Origin: SAR92 clade bacterium
Lineage (GTDB): Bacteria > Pseudomonadota > Gammaproteobacteria > Pseudomonadales > Porticoccaceae
Direction of reading: 5' to 3'
NCBI GenBank assembly: GCA_004211905.1
Contig: SHBP01000010.1
Coordinates: 1-64,000 of the forward strand
Length of the DNA: 64,000 nt
Shown in pieces: positions 56,671 through 64,000 of the stretch. The first letter of the stretch is position 1. Every line of letters begins with the position of its first letter. A program made the translations under genes and the position numbers. Below the pieces are notes generated by a model that was not told the origin of the DNA, searched no databases, and saw nothing but the letters and a program-made list of their open reading frames with translations.

Positions 56671-57221
56671 ACTACTGTCCCTTTCTTGAACGATTTTGTC
56701 TTATCATGCAACCAAGCAGCATGCTGAGGAGCACGTTTAGTTTTATCCCATTCTTCAAGCATTGCTGGGGCCACTCGATGTAATTCTTCCAACATGCCCG
56801 GCTGAGCCGTATCAGCTGCTAACTCAAGACGATGACCATTAGGGTCAAAGAAATAAATAGATTGGAAAAGCGTATGGTCAATGGGACCCAAAACATCAAT
56901 ACCTAAATTTTTAATATGTTCTTTTGTTGCTAATAGAGTCTCCATATCAGGTACTTTAAACGCTATGTGCTGCACCCACTTAGGAGTATTTATATCAGAT
57001 CCCATGTCAGGAGATTGTGGCAACTCAAAAAATGCGAGCACATTACCGTTGCCCGCATCCATAAATATATGCATGTAGGGATCAGGTTCACCGGTGGATG
57101 GCACTTTGTCCTCGGCTATGGCTAATTGAAAGTCCATTCCCAGTACCTGCTGGTAAAATTCGACCGTCTGCTTCGCATTGGCACAGCGATAAGCTACATG
57201 GTGAAATCCTTGAATATCCAT
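56667..57221 (-). CDS. VOC-family metalloprotein in the homogentisate-dioxygenase slot
   Basis: This 184-residue protein has a single vicinal-oxygen-chelate module of two beta-alpha-beta-beta-beta repeats. Putative metal ligands are His8 (GFHHVAYRC), Glu66 (AFFELPQS), His85 (VQHIAFKV) and Glu133 (HRLELAAD), spaced almost as in glyoxalase I (offsets 58/19/48). It lies 2 bp after hpd and overlaps fahA by 4 bp. The expected gene at that position is homogentisate 1,2-dioxygenase, a 430-residue cupin, and none is present in the window. It may therefore be an unrelated ring-cleaving dioxygenase; alternatively it is an isomerase or glyoxalase-like helper and the dioxygenase lies elsewhere. Confidence 0.75.
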   Translation of the reverse strand: MDIQGFHHVAYRCANAKQTVEFYQQVLGMDFQLAIAEDKVPSTGEPDPYMHIFMDAGNGNVLAFFELPQSPDMGSDINTPKWVQHIAFKVPDMETLLATKEHIKNLGIDVLGPIDHTLFQSIYFFDPNGHRLELAADTAQPGMLEELHRVAPAMLEEWDKTKRAPQHAAWLHDKTKSFKKGTVV

Positions 57222-57223
57222 AG

Positions 57224-58333
57224 TTATACCGCCTCTGTGCTCTCTGTTTTAACTGATGTTTGTTCAGTTGAAATAACACCACGATTCATTTGATCCCGTT
57301 CTATTGATTCAAATAGCGCTTTAAAATTTCCCTCACCAAAGCCCTCATCTTTTTTACGTTGAATAAACTCAAAGAAAACTGGGCCGATTAATGTCTCCGA
57401 AAATATCTGTAGTAATAACCGAGGGTCGCCTTGCTGGGTAGAACCATCGAGTAGTATTCCTCTGGCCTGTAGTTCAGCGGTTGGCTCGCCATGGTTAGGC
57501 AGGCGCTCATCTAGCATTTCATAATAGGTTTCCGGTGGTGCTTTCATAAACGGCAAACCCTTATCTTTAAGTTGGTCCCAGGTGGCCAGAATGTCATCAC
57601 AGGAAAAGGCAATATGCTGAATACCCTCACCATTGTAGGCCATTAAAAACTCTTCAATTTGACCACCTGCGGTTGCCTCTTCATTAAGAGGAATGCGTAT
57701 CTTGCCATCCGGTGCAGACATCGCTTTTGACTTTAAACCTGTATATTCACCCGTGATATCAAAGTAGCGTATTTCTCGGAAATTAAAAATATCCTCATAA
57801 AACTTCGCCCAGTGATCCATTCGACCGCGGTAAACATTGTGAGTTAGGTGATCGATTACATTTAGGCCACAACCAACAGGGTGTAGATCCGCATTATCAA
57901 TAAACTCGAAATCAATATCATAAATGGAGTTTCCATCGCCATAACGATCAATCAAGTAAAGAGGTGCACCCCCAATACCTTTAATGGCAGGCAAACGTAA
58001 CTCCATCGGCCCTGTTGGAATATCCATAGGTTGAGCACCCATTTCTAACGCACGGGTGTAGGCTAACTGGGCATTTTCAACACGAAAAGCCATGCCACAA
58101 GCTGAGGGACCATGCTCACTGGCAAAGTAGTGGGCGTAGCTCTCAGGCTCATAATTGATAATAAAGTTGATATCGCCCTGCCGAAATAACACGACCTCTT
58201 TGGATCTGTGATTGGCGATATGGGTAAAACCCATCATGGTAAAGACTGGCTCTAAAATGCCACGTTCGGACGCAGCAAACTCAACAAATTCAAAACCATC
58301 GAGGCCCATTGGATTGTTATCAGAAGTGATCAT
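57224..58333 (-). CDS. hpd: 4-hydroxyphenylpyruvate dioxygenase
   Basis: This 369-residue Fe(II) enzyme converts 4-hydroxyphenylpyruvate to homogentisate. It has two VOC halves: [20 protein letters not shown] in the N-terminal half and [21 protein letters not shown] in the catalytic half. The iron ligands lie in [18 protein letters not shown] and the C-terminal [20 protein letters not shown]. It is first in the operon and divergent from the MarR-type regulator, with palindromes just upstream of its start codon. Confidence 0.95.
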   Translation of the reverse strand: MITSDNNPMGLDGFEFVEFAASERGILEPVFTMMGFTHIANHRSKEVVLFRQGDINFIINYEPESYAHYFASEHGPSACGMAFRVENAQLAYTRALEMGAQPMDIPTGPMELRLPAIKGIGGAPLYLIDRYGDGNSIYDIDFEFIDNADLHPVGCGLNVIDHLTHNVYRGRMDHWAKFYEDIFNFREIRYFDITGEYTGLKSKAMSAPDGKIRIPLNEEATAGGQIEEFLMAYNGEGIQHIAFSCDDILATWDQLKDKGLPFMKAPPETYYEMLDERLPNHGEPTAELQARGILLDGSTQQGDPRLLLQIFSETLIGPVFFEFIQRKKDEGFGEGNFKALFESIERDQMNRGVISTEQTSVKTESTEAV

Positions 58334-58352
58334 GCTATCTCCGTATAGTTTA

Positions 58353-58411
58353 TTGCTATAAGCAATTTAGATAATAGTTGTTATAACAACTATTATTGGT
58401 TGCAATTGCAA
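58353..58411. promoter_or_regulatory. Palindromic operator array between hpd operon and MarR gene
   Basis: Three elements sit in 59 bp: TTGCT-ATA-AGCAA at 58353-58365, a perfect 26 bp palindrome at 58371-58396 centred on GTTGTTATAACAAC, and TTGCAATTGCAA at 58400-58411. They lie between two divergent start codons. The 26 bp palindrome is a good MarR-family operator; the flanking sites share TTGC/GCAA arms. Confidence 0.75.
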
Positions 58412-58434
58412 CTAATGTCAAGCATTATCACCAA

Positions 58435-58899
58435 ATGAGCAAAAACAATAATTCAGCCCGTAAAATACTCCAGCTAGAGCGTTATTTACCGTACCGATTA
58501 TCGATTCTATCGAATCGTATTAGTGCTCTAATTTCTGAAACCTACAGCGCTAAGTTTGCTCTGAGCATTACCGAGTGGCGAATTATGGCGGTGTTGGGGG
58601 AGTATCCAGGAGTATCAGCTGATGAAGTGTCCCTAAAGACTCAGATTGAAAAGTCCATACTTAGCCGAGCAATCAGTAAATTATTACAACGTAAACTTTT
58701 AGAGCGAGCATTTGACCCTGCGGATAAGCGCCGCTCTATGCTGAGATTAACAGAGACCGGACTGTCAGTTTATGATGAGCTTGTACCAATGTCCTATGAT
58801 TATGAGCAAGAACTACTCACCTGTTTTAGCGACACTGAACGCCAGCAATTTAGTGAGCTGATAGATCGTCTTTATGAGCATGCAGAAAAGTCCAACTAA
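58435..58899 (+). CDS. MarR-family transcriptional regulator
   Basis: The start is ATG 58435; a GTG or other codon upstream would fall in the operator. The 154-residue winged-helix protein has LSITEWRIMAVLGEY, VSLKTQIEKSILSRAISKLL and the wing FDPADKRRSMLRLTETG typical of MarR proteins. It is divergent from hpd with the palindromic operator between, so it probably represses the tyrosine-degradation operon and itself, with homogentisate, tyrosine or a related aromatic as inducer (inference). It converges on dgcA 14 bp further on. Confidence 0.9.
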   Translation: MSKNNNSARKILQLERYLPYRLSILSNRISALISETYSAKFALSITEWRIMAVLGEYPGVSADEVSLKTQIEKSILSRAISKLLQRKLLERAFDPADKRRSMLRLTETGLSVYDELVPMSYDYEQELLTCFSDTERQQFSELIDRLYEHAEKSN

Positions 58900-58913
58900 G
58901 AAGTTATATTTAT

Positions 58914-59888
58914 TCAACCCCACAATTGAGTTGATAAGCCAGAGACGACTCCGTTCTCATAGCTCATCGGAAAACAGCGGTCTCCTTGTAGAAAAAGTGC
59001 CCCATCGAGGTCAACAAAGTCACATAACTGAGCTATCACATAGGCTGGCGCCATTGCCAACGAGGTGCCCACCATATTGCCAACCATTAGCATCATGCCT
59101 TTTTGTTTAGCCCGCCGCGCAAGATTCAACGCTTCGGTCAGGCCGCCCGTTTTGTCTAGCTTGATATTCACCATGTGATAGCGTCTTGCCACCTGCTCCA
59201 ATTCTGATGCATCTAGGCAGGACTCATCCGCACACAATGTAATAGGCGATTGGTATCCTTCCAGGGCATCATCTTCGCCTCGTGGTAATGGCTGTTCAAT
59301 CATCTTAATCCCAAGCGCCTTGAATTGAGGTGCCAATTCCGCTAACTGTGAAAAGCTCCACCCCTCATTAACGTCTACCACAATATCGGCATCGGGGCGC
59401 GCCTTGCAAACGGCGCTAATCCGTTCCAATGGCAATTCTCCATCTAGCTTAACTTTGATCTGGCGAGAGGTAATAGCCTTGGCTTTGTCCGCCATTTCTT
59501 CAGGGGTATCAATAGTGACAGTATTCACTGTACGCACTGGGAAGGGTGCCATACCGGTTAACTCAAATATGCTTTGATCAGATTTCTTCGCCTCAATATC
59601 CCAAAGGGCGCAGTCAATTGCATTACGTGTGCCCCCCAAAGGTAGCAGAGACTGCAATTGGTCACGGCTAATACCGGATTCCAGTTTTGGTAGAATCGCA
59701 AGAGCCTGCTGAAACATGCTTTCAGCGGTTTCGTCCAGATAATAAACGCCGGTCGCTTCCCCACGACCGGTAACGCCGTTTTCAATAATACTGACGACCA
59801 AAACATCACAATGTGTCCATGTGTGACCTGTAATAACGAACGGCTCCATCAATGGCCATGATTCAATATCTAGCTTAACTTGCCGCAT
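58914..59888 (-). CDS. dgcA: Enolase-superfamily epimerase, DgcA-like (N-acetyl-D-glutamate racemase)
   Basis: This 324-residue protein has the dipeptide-epimerase layout: two catalytic lysines, in SRQIKVKLDGE and in VNIKLDKTGGLTEA, and metal ligands in DIVVDVNEGWS, IEQPLPRGE and LCADESCLDA. The closest described group that I know is DgcA, which with DgcN handles D-glutamate in marine bacteria by racemising N-acetyl-D-glutamate. Adjacent DgcN supports that over plain L-Ala-D/L-Glu epimerase. It ends the minus-strand operon, 12 bp after dgcN. The symbol rests on remembered family names. Confidence 0.75.
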   Translation of the reverse strand: MRQVKLDIESWPLMEPFVITGHTWTHCDVLVVSIIENGVTGRGEATGVYYLDETAESMFQQALAILPKLESGISRDQLQSLLPLGGTRNAIDCALWDIEAKKSDQSIFELTGMAPFPVRTVNTVTIDTPEEMADKAKAITSRQIKVKLDGELPLERISAVCKARPDADIVVDVNEGWSFSQLAELAPQFKALGIKMIEQPLPRGEDDALEGYQSPITLCADESCLDASELEQVARRYHMVNIKLDKTGGLTEALNLARRAKQKGMMLMVGNMVGTSLAMAPAYVIAQLCDFVDLDGALFLQGDRCFPMSYENGVVSGLSTQLWG

Positions 59889-59900
59889 AAACTAACCTTC

Positions 59901-60950
59901 TCATACAAATTCGGTCAAAATTTTATCAACTATTGCATCGCAACCATCAAGAATCGGATCAACACAAGGCAAACCCAGCTCCGCAGAAAGCTCTTCCAAA
60001 TAGGCTTTTCCTTTTTCAACATCAAGGCCAGAAGTGTTAACACAAATCCCTACACAACATACGTTGGGGTTTGTTAGCTTAGCTGTTCGCAAATGCAAGT
60101 TAATACACTCAGCCACACTGGGCAGGGGTATATGGTTTGCGGTGTCGATCACCTCTCGAGTTGGATCATGACACACCACAATAGCATCAGGCTGGGAACC
60201 ATGCAGTAGACCCAGACTCACACCCGCATAAGATGGGTTAAACAGAGATCCTTGGCCTTCAATGATATCCCAATGATCTTCAGAGTTCGTAGGTGATAAA
60301 ATCTCGGAGGCACCAGCAATAAAGTCGGCCATTACGGTATCAATGGGCACCCCCTCACCGGTAATCATAATACCCGTTTGCCCTGTCGCGCGAAAATCAA
60401 CATTTATGCCCCGATCCTTCATACACTGAGTGATAGAAAGTGCCGAGTACTTTTTACCAATAGCGCAGTCTGTTCCTACGGTCAGCAACCTCCTGCCGGA
60501 GCGTTTTAAGCCCGTACCTATTGGCAGATTATCCGCGGAGGTACGAACATTAACCAGACGAGCGCCAGACGACTCCGCAGCTGCCACGAGGCTGGAAAAG
60601 TCCTCTAATCGGCAATGCAGGCCACTTACAATATCAAGCCCAGCAGCAGCAGCTTCCTCCAATAGGCAGATCCAGCGCTGGTTAATTTGCCCGCCGGTAG
60701 GGGCAACTCCAATCACAACACTTTTTACTCCTCTATCTATCGCCTCAGAGATTGACAAATCTGAGACGCCCAAATCTACAAGGCAGTTGTCAAAACGTAG
60801 CTGACCTGCCACTTTTTCTGGGCACCACTGTACCAACCCTGCACCTGTTTTGGCATCTACTAACTCCTGAGTATCTCCCAATATGATCAAATATGGCCAC
60901 CTCAAAGTAAGAGAGCTCGAACCTTTATTTTTTAATTCATCCATATTCAA
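59901..60950 (-). CDS. dgcN: DUF1611-family, DgcN-like D-glutamate N-acetyltransferase
   Basis: This 349-residue protein has the P-loop TVGTDCAIGKKYSALSI of DUF1611 proteins, and blocks GTGLKRSGRRLL and EGQGSLFNPSYAGVSLGLLHG. DgcN is reported to N-acetylate D-glutamate as the first step of D-glutamate use in marine bacteria, with DgcA acting next. The start codon overlaps the preceding gene's stop by 4 bp and dgcA begins 12 bp after it, so the three are coupled. Other DUF1611 members have unknown roles, so function depends on the neighbour. Confidence 0.75.
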   Translation of the reverse strand: MNMDELKNKGSSSLTLRWPYLIILGDTQELVDAKTGAGLVQWCPEKVAGQLRFDNCLVDLGVSDLSISEAIDRGVKSVVIGVAPTGGQINQRWICLLEEAAAAGLDIVSGLHCRLEDFSSLVAAAESSGARLVNVRTSADNLPIGTGLKRSGRRLLTVGTDCAIGKKYSALSITQCMKDRGINVDFRATGQTGIMITGEGVPIDTVMADFIAGASEILSPTNSEDHWDIIEGQGSLFNPSYAGVSLGLLHGSQPDAIVVCHDPTREVIDTANHIPLPSVAECINLHLRTAKLTNPNVCCVGICVNTSGLDVEKGKAYLEELSAELGLPCVDPILDGCDAIVDKILTEFV

Positions 60951-62569
60951 TTCACTCCAAAATGGCCCTTAATATGCCTATGTTTTAGTACTTGCCCGGG
61001 TAGTGCAGTCGTTAACTGGCCATCCTGTATAGCTAGCTGACCATTAATCAACAGATGTTTTACCCCGGTACTGTATTGATGGGGCTCAAGGAAAGTGGCG
61101 TTATCGGTAATGGTCTTATCATCAAAAATCACCAGATCCGCATAATTACCGATCCTTACTACACCTCGTTCGTGCAATCCCAATCGCTGTGCAGATTGCC
61201 CCGTCATTTTATAAATCGCCTGCTCTAGGCTCAGCACCCCTCGAGAGCGTACATAGGTTGATAGCACCCGCGGAAACGAACCATAGGTTCTCGGGTGGTA
61301 GTGCTTATCCTGATTAATGGCAAGATCACCGTCGGAATTAATCATGGTATGGGGATACAACAGAAATCTTTCTATATCTGCCTCATCCATACTGTGATAA
61401 ATAGCTGTAAAACGACCCTGAGACTGCAAGTCGATCAAACTTTCCACAACGGCATCCATGGTTTCTGATATAGCGTTATCACGCAGGTAATCACCCAGTG
61501 TACGACCGGCATAGCCTTCAAGACGGGGTAGCTTGCCAAACTGGATACTGTCAAAGCTTGCACCGGCCTGTTGAGGAAAAATGATTTTCATCTGCTCTGC
61601 TATCATCTGCCGCTGTACCGGATCATTTATGCGCGCCTCGAATTCCTGCTGTCCTCCGGCCAAACTCCATGCTGGGAACAGCAGATCCGAATAAGTCATA
61701 AACGCAGCGTAGGGATAAATATCAAGAGTCATATCCACACCAGACGCCCGCACAGTATCTATAAGGGCTAGGGCGTCGGCGCTCTTACCATGATTACTGA
61801 CGCCAGTAGTTTTTATATGGTTGATATGGACCGGCAACTTGGCCTGTTTGCCAATCTCGGCATTATCGCCGATAGATTTAAGCAGGTTAGGCCCTTCGTC
61901 TCGCATATGGGTCACATAGATACCACCCCATTGGGCAGCCACTTTAGCCAGCTCTACTATCTCCGCAGTGGATGCATAAACGGCCGGGACGTATTCCATA
62001 CCCGAAGATAGTCCAAATGCCCCCTGTTCCATCGCTTGCCTGACCAAATTTTTCATCTCTTGCATTTCAGCATCTGTGGGCGAGCGATTATCCAACCCCA
62101 ACACCGTTTTTCGAGTCCAGTTAAAACCCGCAAAGTAGGCGATATTAGGGGCCATTTTCAGATTGGCGGTATACTCATCTAAAGGCCAGGGTAAGTCGTG
62201 ACTGTGCAGGGAATTGGCGATGGTGGTAATACCCTGGCGGATAAAATTTTCTGCCTGGGGGGACTCATGGATATTAGACACATGGGCATGCATATCAATA
62301 AAACCGGGAGCGATCACCAGACCCGAGGCGTCGATCAACTGCTCTCCCTCTGCTAGCTTAAGAGCATTGCCGATATCGGCAATGCGCTCCCCCACCACCC
62401 GGATATCCCCCTGAAAAGATGCCGCGCCGGTGCCATCAACAATAGAAGCATTTTGAATCAGCAAACTGGTTGCCAAGAATTGCGGTTGCGCATCTTGATG
62501 ATCTTTCTGGCAGCCGGACAACCCCACAATCAGAATTAAGTACAAGGCAATCACAGGAAGCTTAATCAT
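60947..62569 (-). CDS. N-acyl-D-amino-acid deacylase (D-aminoacylase-type) lipoprotein
   Basis: This 540-residue lipoprotein (LILIVGLSGC) is an amidohydrolase: metal-binding HAH in GFIDMHAHVSN, GITTIANSLHSHD, an EYVPAVYAS segment, THMRDEG and INHIKTTG, the catalytic region TMINSDGDLA, and a C-terminal HPRTYGSFPRVLS. These fit the N-acyl-D-amino-acid deacylase group. It would act in the periplasm, releasing D-amino acids for DgcN and DgcA. It overlaps both neighbours (8 bp and 4 bp), indicating one coupled operon. The acyl specificity is unknown. Confidence 0.83.
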   Translation of the reverse strand: MIKLPVIALYLILIVGLSGCQKDHQDAQPQFLATSLLIQNASIVDGTGAASFQGDIRVVGERIADIGNALKLAEGEQLIDASGLVIAPGFIDMHAHVSNIHESPQAENFIRQGITTIANSLHSHDLPWPLDEYTANLKMAPNIAYFAGFNWTRKTVLGLDNRSPTDAEMQEMKNLVRQAMEQGAFGLSSGMEYVPAVYASTAEIVELAKVAAQWGGIYVTHMRDEGPNLLKSIGDNAEIGKQAKLPVHINHIKTTGVSNHGKSADALALIDTVRASGVDMTLDIYPYAAFMTYSDLLFPAWSLAGGQQEFEARINDPVQRQMIAEQMKIIFPQQAGASFDSIQFGKLPRLEGYAGRTLGDYLRDNAISETMDAVVESLIDLQSQGRFTAIYHSMDEADIERFLLYPHTMINSDGDLAINQDKHYHPRTYGSFPRVLSTYVRSRGVLSLEQAIYKMTGQSAQRLGLHERGVVRIGNYADLVIFDDKTITDNATFLEPHQYSTGVKHLLINGQLAIQDGQLTTALPGQVLKHRHIKGHFGVN

Positions 62570-64000
62570 TAGCAGTCACCGTTGACTTTTTGAGCTCTTC
62601 CTCGATAAACCACTGGATGTGCTGCTCCAAAACTGGCATCGACAATGTTCCACTGGATAACATGGCCGAGTGGAATTTTTTCAACTCAAAATGCTCACCC
62701 AAGGCCTCTTTATAGGTTTGGCGCAGTCCCAGTATTTTATCGTAGCCGAGCTTGTAAGTTAATGCTTGGGCCGGTGAGTTAACTGCGTAACGCAGCACCT
62801 CTGATACCACTTGGCTTTCGCTAGAAACAGTATTTTCTAACATATAGCGGGAGGCTTTGTCCAAGCTCCAGCCTTTATGGTTCAAGCCCGTGTCAAGCAC
62901 CAGCCGAGCGGAGATGAAGGCATGAGATAACAGAAAGCCATAGTGATCATAGGGATCATCCAACATGCCCATTTCCAGAGCCAGGTGGGCGGCATAATTG
63001 GCCCACCCTTCAGTGAATGCATTCATCCGAATACCGCGCCGATACACCGAGAGTTGCTGATTCTCCTTTACCAGTGACAGGTGGAAATGGTGGCCAGGCA
63101 CCAATTCGTGATAGATCAAAAATCCTGCTGATATCATCGAACTGCTGTCCAAGTTAGATCCGTTGTAATAATAATATCCGGGCTCACCTGTCGCGCCACC
63201 GCTATAGTAACCTGCAGCCATGCTGAGCTCGGCCATCGGACTGGCTCGCTTGACCCCGTAGGGCTTTTGCGGTTTTTTTGAGAAATATTTCGCTAAATGC
63301 GGTTTAATTCGATCAACATAAGCCAAATAGCGCTGCTCAACCTCTTCGGGACTGTCATCGTACAAACGCTTAACATTAGTTAATTGTTTATGGAACTCTA
63401 CCGCCGTGCCGGTAAAACCCAGTTTTTGACGAATGGCTTGCATCTGCTTATGGACATCTTCCATTGCCAGCAGACCCATTTGGTGAATCTGATCTGGCGT
63501 CAGATCAAGGGAAGTCTCTCGCTGGATCAGATACTGATAGTAAGCATCGCCGCCGGGATACTGATAGAGACCTGCGGCTTTTGGCGCTTGAGCCATATAG
63601 TCGTCTCCCAGCTCATCCAACAAGCGATCTAAAGCAGGAGAAAGTACCTTGTGCAACACACTGGCGGTTTCATCCTCCAAATATTGAGCCAGATCGGGCG
63701 TCACGCTCTTTAGTCTCGATGAATCAACACGGGTCAATTCCTCTAGGCTTTCACGCACCCCTGAATAAAGCGAGCGAATTTTGGGAATGGCGGCTTTTGG
63801 CAGCAATATACCTCGCTGGCGCTGTCCTTGTAGCTTGTTGGTCAGTTCATCAATAAAGCGACCTGCATCAGTAAACAACGACAGATAGTGTTCGACCCCG
63901 TCGGGGACTGCCAAATCAATACTGTTGAGCGCAGAGACTAGTTCCGAGCTCATAACATAGCCGCCGTTATAAGCGGTAACATCAAAAAAGAGCCAGTGGT
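62562..64000 (-). CDS. DUF885-family metallopeptidase, partial (5' end missing)
   Basis: The gene continues past the right edge: the frame stays open to the last base and encodes DVTAYNGGYV, usual inside this family, before the first Met. About 479 residues are visible. The zinc site IYHELVPGHHFHLSL and the NAFTEGWANYAAHLALEMG segment identify a DUF885 protein, a group of secreted HExxPGHH-type peptidases of about 600 residues. Its stop overlaps the deacylase start by 8 bp. It may supply peptides or D-amino-acid-containing fragments to the genes after it. Confidence 0.83.
   Translation of the reverse strand, partial: HWLFFDVTAYNGGYVMSSELVSALNSIDLAVPDGVEHYLSLFTDAGRFIDELTNKLQGQRQRGILLPKAAIPKIRSLYSGVRESLEELTRVDSSRLKSVTPDLAQYLEDETASVLHKVLSPALDRLLDELGDDYMAQAPKAAGLYQYPGGDAYYQYLIQRETSLDLTPDQIHQMGLLAMEDVHKQMQAIRQKLGFTGTAVEFHKQLTNVKRLYDDSPEEVEQRYLAYVDRIKPHLAKYFSKKPQKPYGVKRASPMAELSMAAGYYSGGATGEPGYYYYNGSNLDSSSMISAGFLIYHELVPGHHFHLSLVKENQQLSVYRRGIRMNAFTEGWANYAAHLALEMGMLDDPYDHYGFLLSHAFISARLVLDTGLNHKGWSLDKASRYMLENTVSSESQVVSEVLRYAVNSPAQALTYKLGYDKILGLRQTYKEALGEHFELKKFHSAMLSSGTLSMPVLEQHIQWFIEEELKKSTVTAND

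Noticed and set aside
63464-63856. Plus-strand frame of 130 codons inside the DUF885 gene
   Set aside because: It is opposite a clear conserved gene and its product has no recognisable domain.

Overview
The window is about 64 kb of a Gram-negative, heterotrophic, probably marine gammaproteobacterial chromosome. The evidence is TonB-dependent receptors, lipoprotein signals, a periplasmic and cytoplasmic beta-glucan degradation system, carnitine/betaine use, and the PhhA/PhhB plus homogentisate-type tyrosine pathway. GC content is moderate to low, and the gene set resembles Cellvibrionales/SAR92-like or Alteromonadales-like bacteria; that placement is inference. I saw no rRNA, tRNA, CRISPR array, phage, transposase or integrase genes.

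Region 1 (1-10840) is a beta-glucan (laminarin-like) utilisation locus. It holds a GH5-type lipoprotein running off the left edge, a JmjC/cupin-like protein, a large TonB-dependent receptor, a GH16-fold lipoprotein with two CBM6-like modules and a degenerate active-site motif, a membrane-anchored AraC-type regulator and a GH30 lipoprotein. A related inverted repeat lies upstream of the GH16-receptor-cupin block and of the GH5 gene, and a matching half-site lies upstream of GH30. Region 2 (10999-31633) starts with a secreted amidohydrolase and a BCCT carrier. It continues with a nearly complete gamma-butyrobetaine/L-carnitine to glycine-betaine set: an ADP-forming acyl-CoA synthetase, acyl-CoA dehydrogenase, CaiD, carnitine dehydrogenase fused to a thioesterase, and a DUF849/BKACE enzyme. 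A flavoprotein and a nitroreductase accompany it. After a second TonB receptor, a small lipoprotein and a TPR-sulfotransferase come an alpha/beta hydrolase and betaine aldehyde dehydrogenase.

Region 3 (31964-44409) holds an Sb-PDE/PHP-type secreted phosphoesterase, a small secreted protein and a second beta-1,3-glucan locus. That locus has a secreted GH17 lipoprotein, a clan GH-A glycosidase of unclear family, a GPH-type sugar symporter, a very large phosphorylase-like protein (best fit GH149) and two signal-less GH17 enzymes. Together with region 1 it suggests extracellular and periplasmic trimming of laminarin, uptake of oligosaccharides, and cytoplasmic hydrolysis and phosphorolysis. Region 4 (44410-45277) contains gene remnants that resemble leuD and a carboxymuconolactone decarboxylase gene.

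Region 5 (45278-58899) is central and amino-acid metabolism: GTP-type PEP carboxykinase; a porin-nirB-nirD-cobA nitrite-assimilation set; phhA-phhB with a divergent Lrp-type regulator; and hpd-VOC-fahA-maiA with a divergent MarR-type regulator and a striking palindromic control region. No canonical homogentisate dioxygenase is present, and a small VOC protein occupies its expected slot. Region 6 (58914-64000) is a tightly overlapping minus-strand operon that looks like D-glutamate/N-acyl-D-amino-acid utilisation: DgcA, DgcN, a lipoprotein D-aminoacylase and a DUF885 peptidase running off the right edge.
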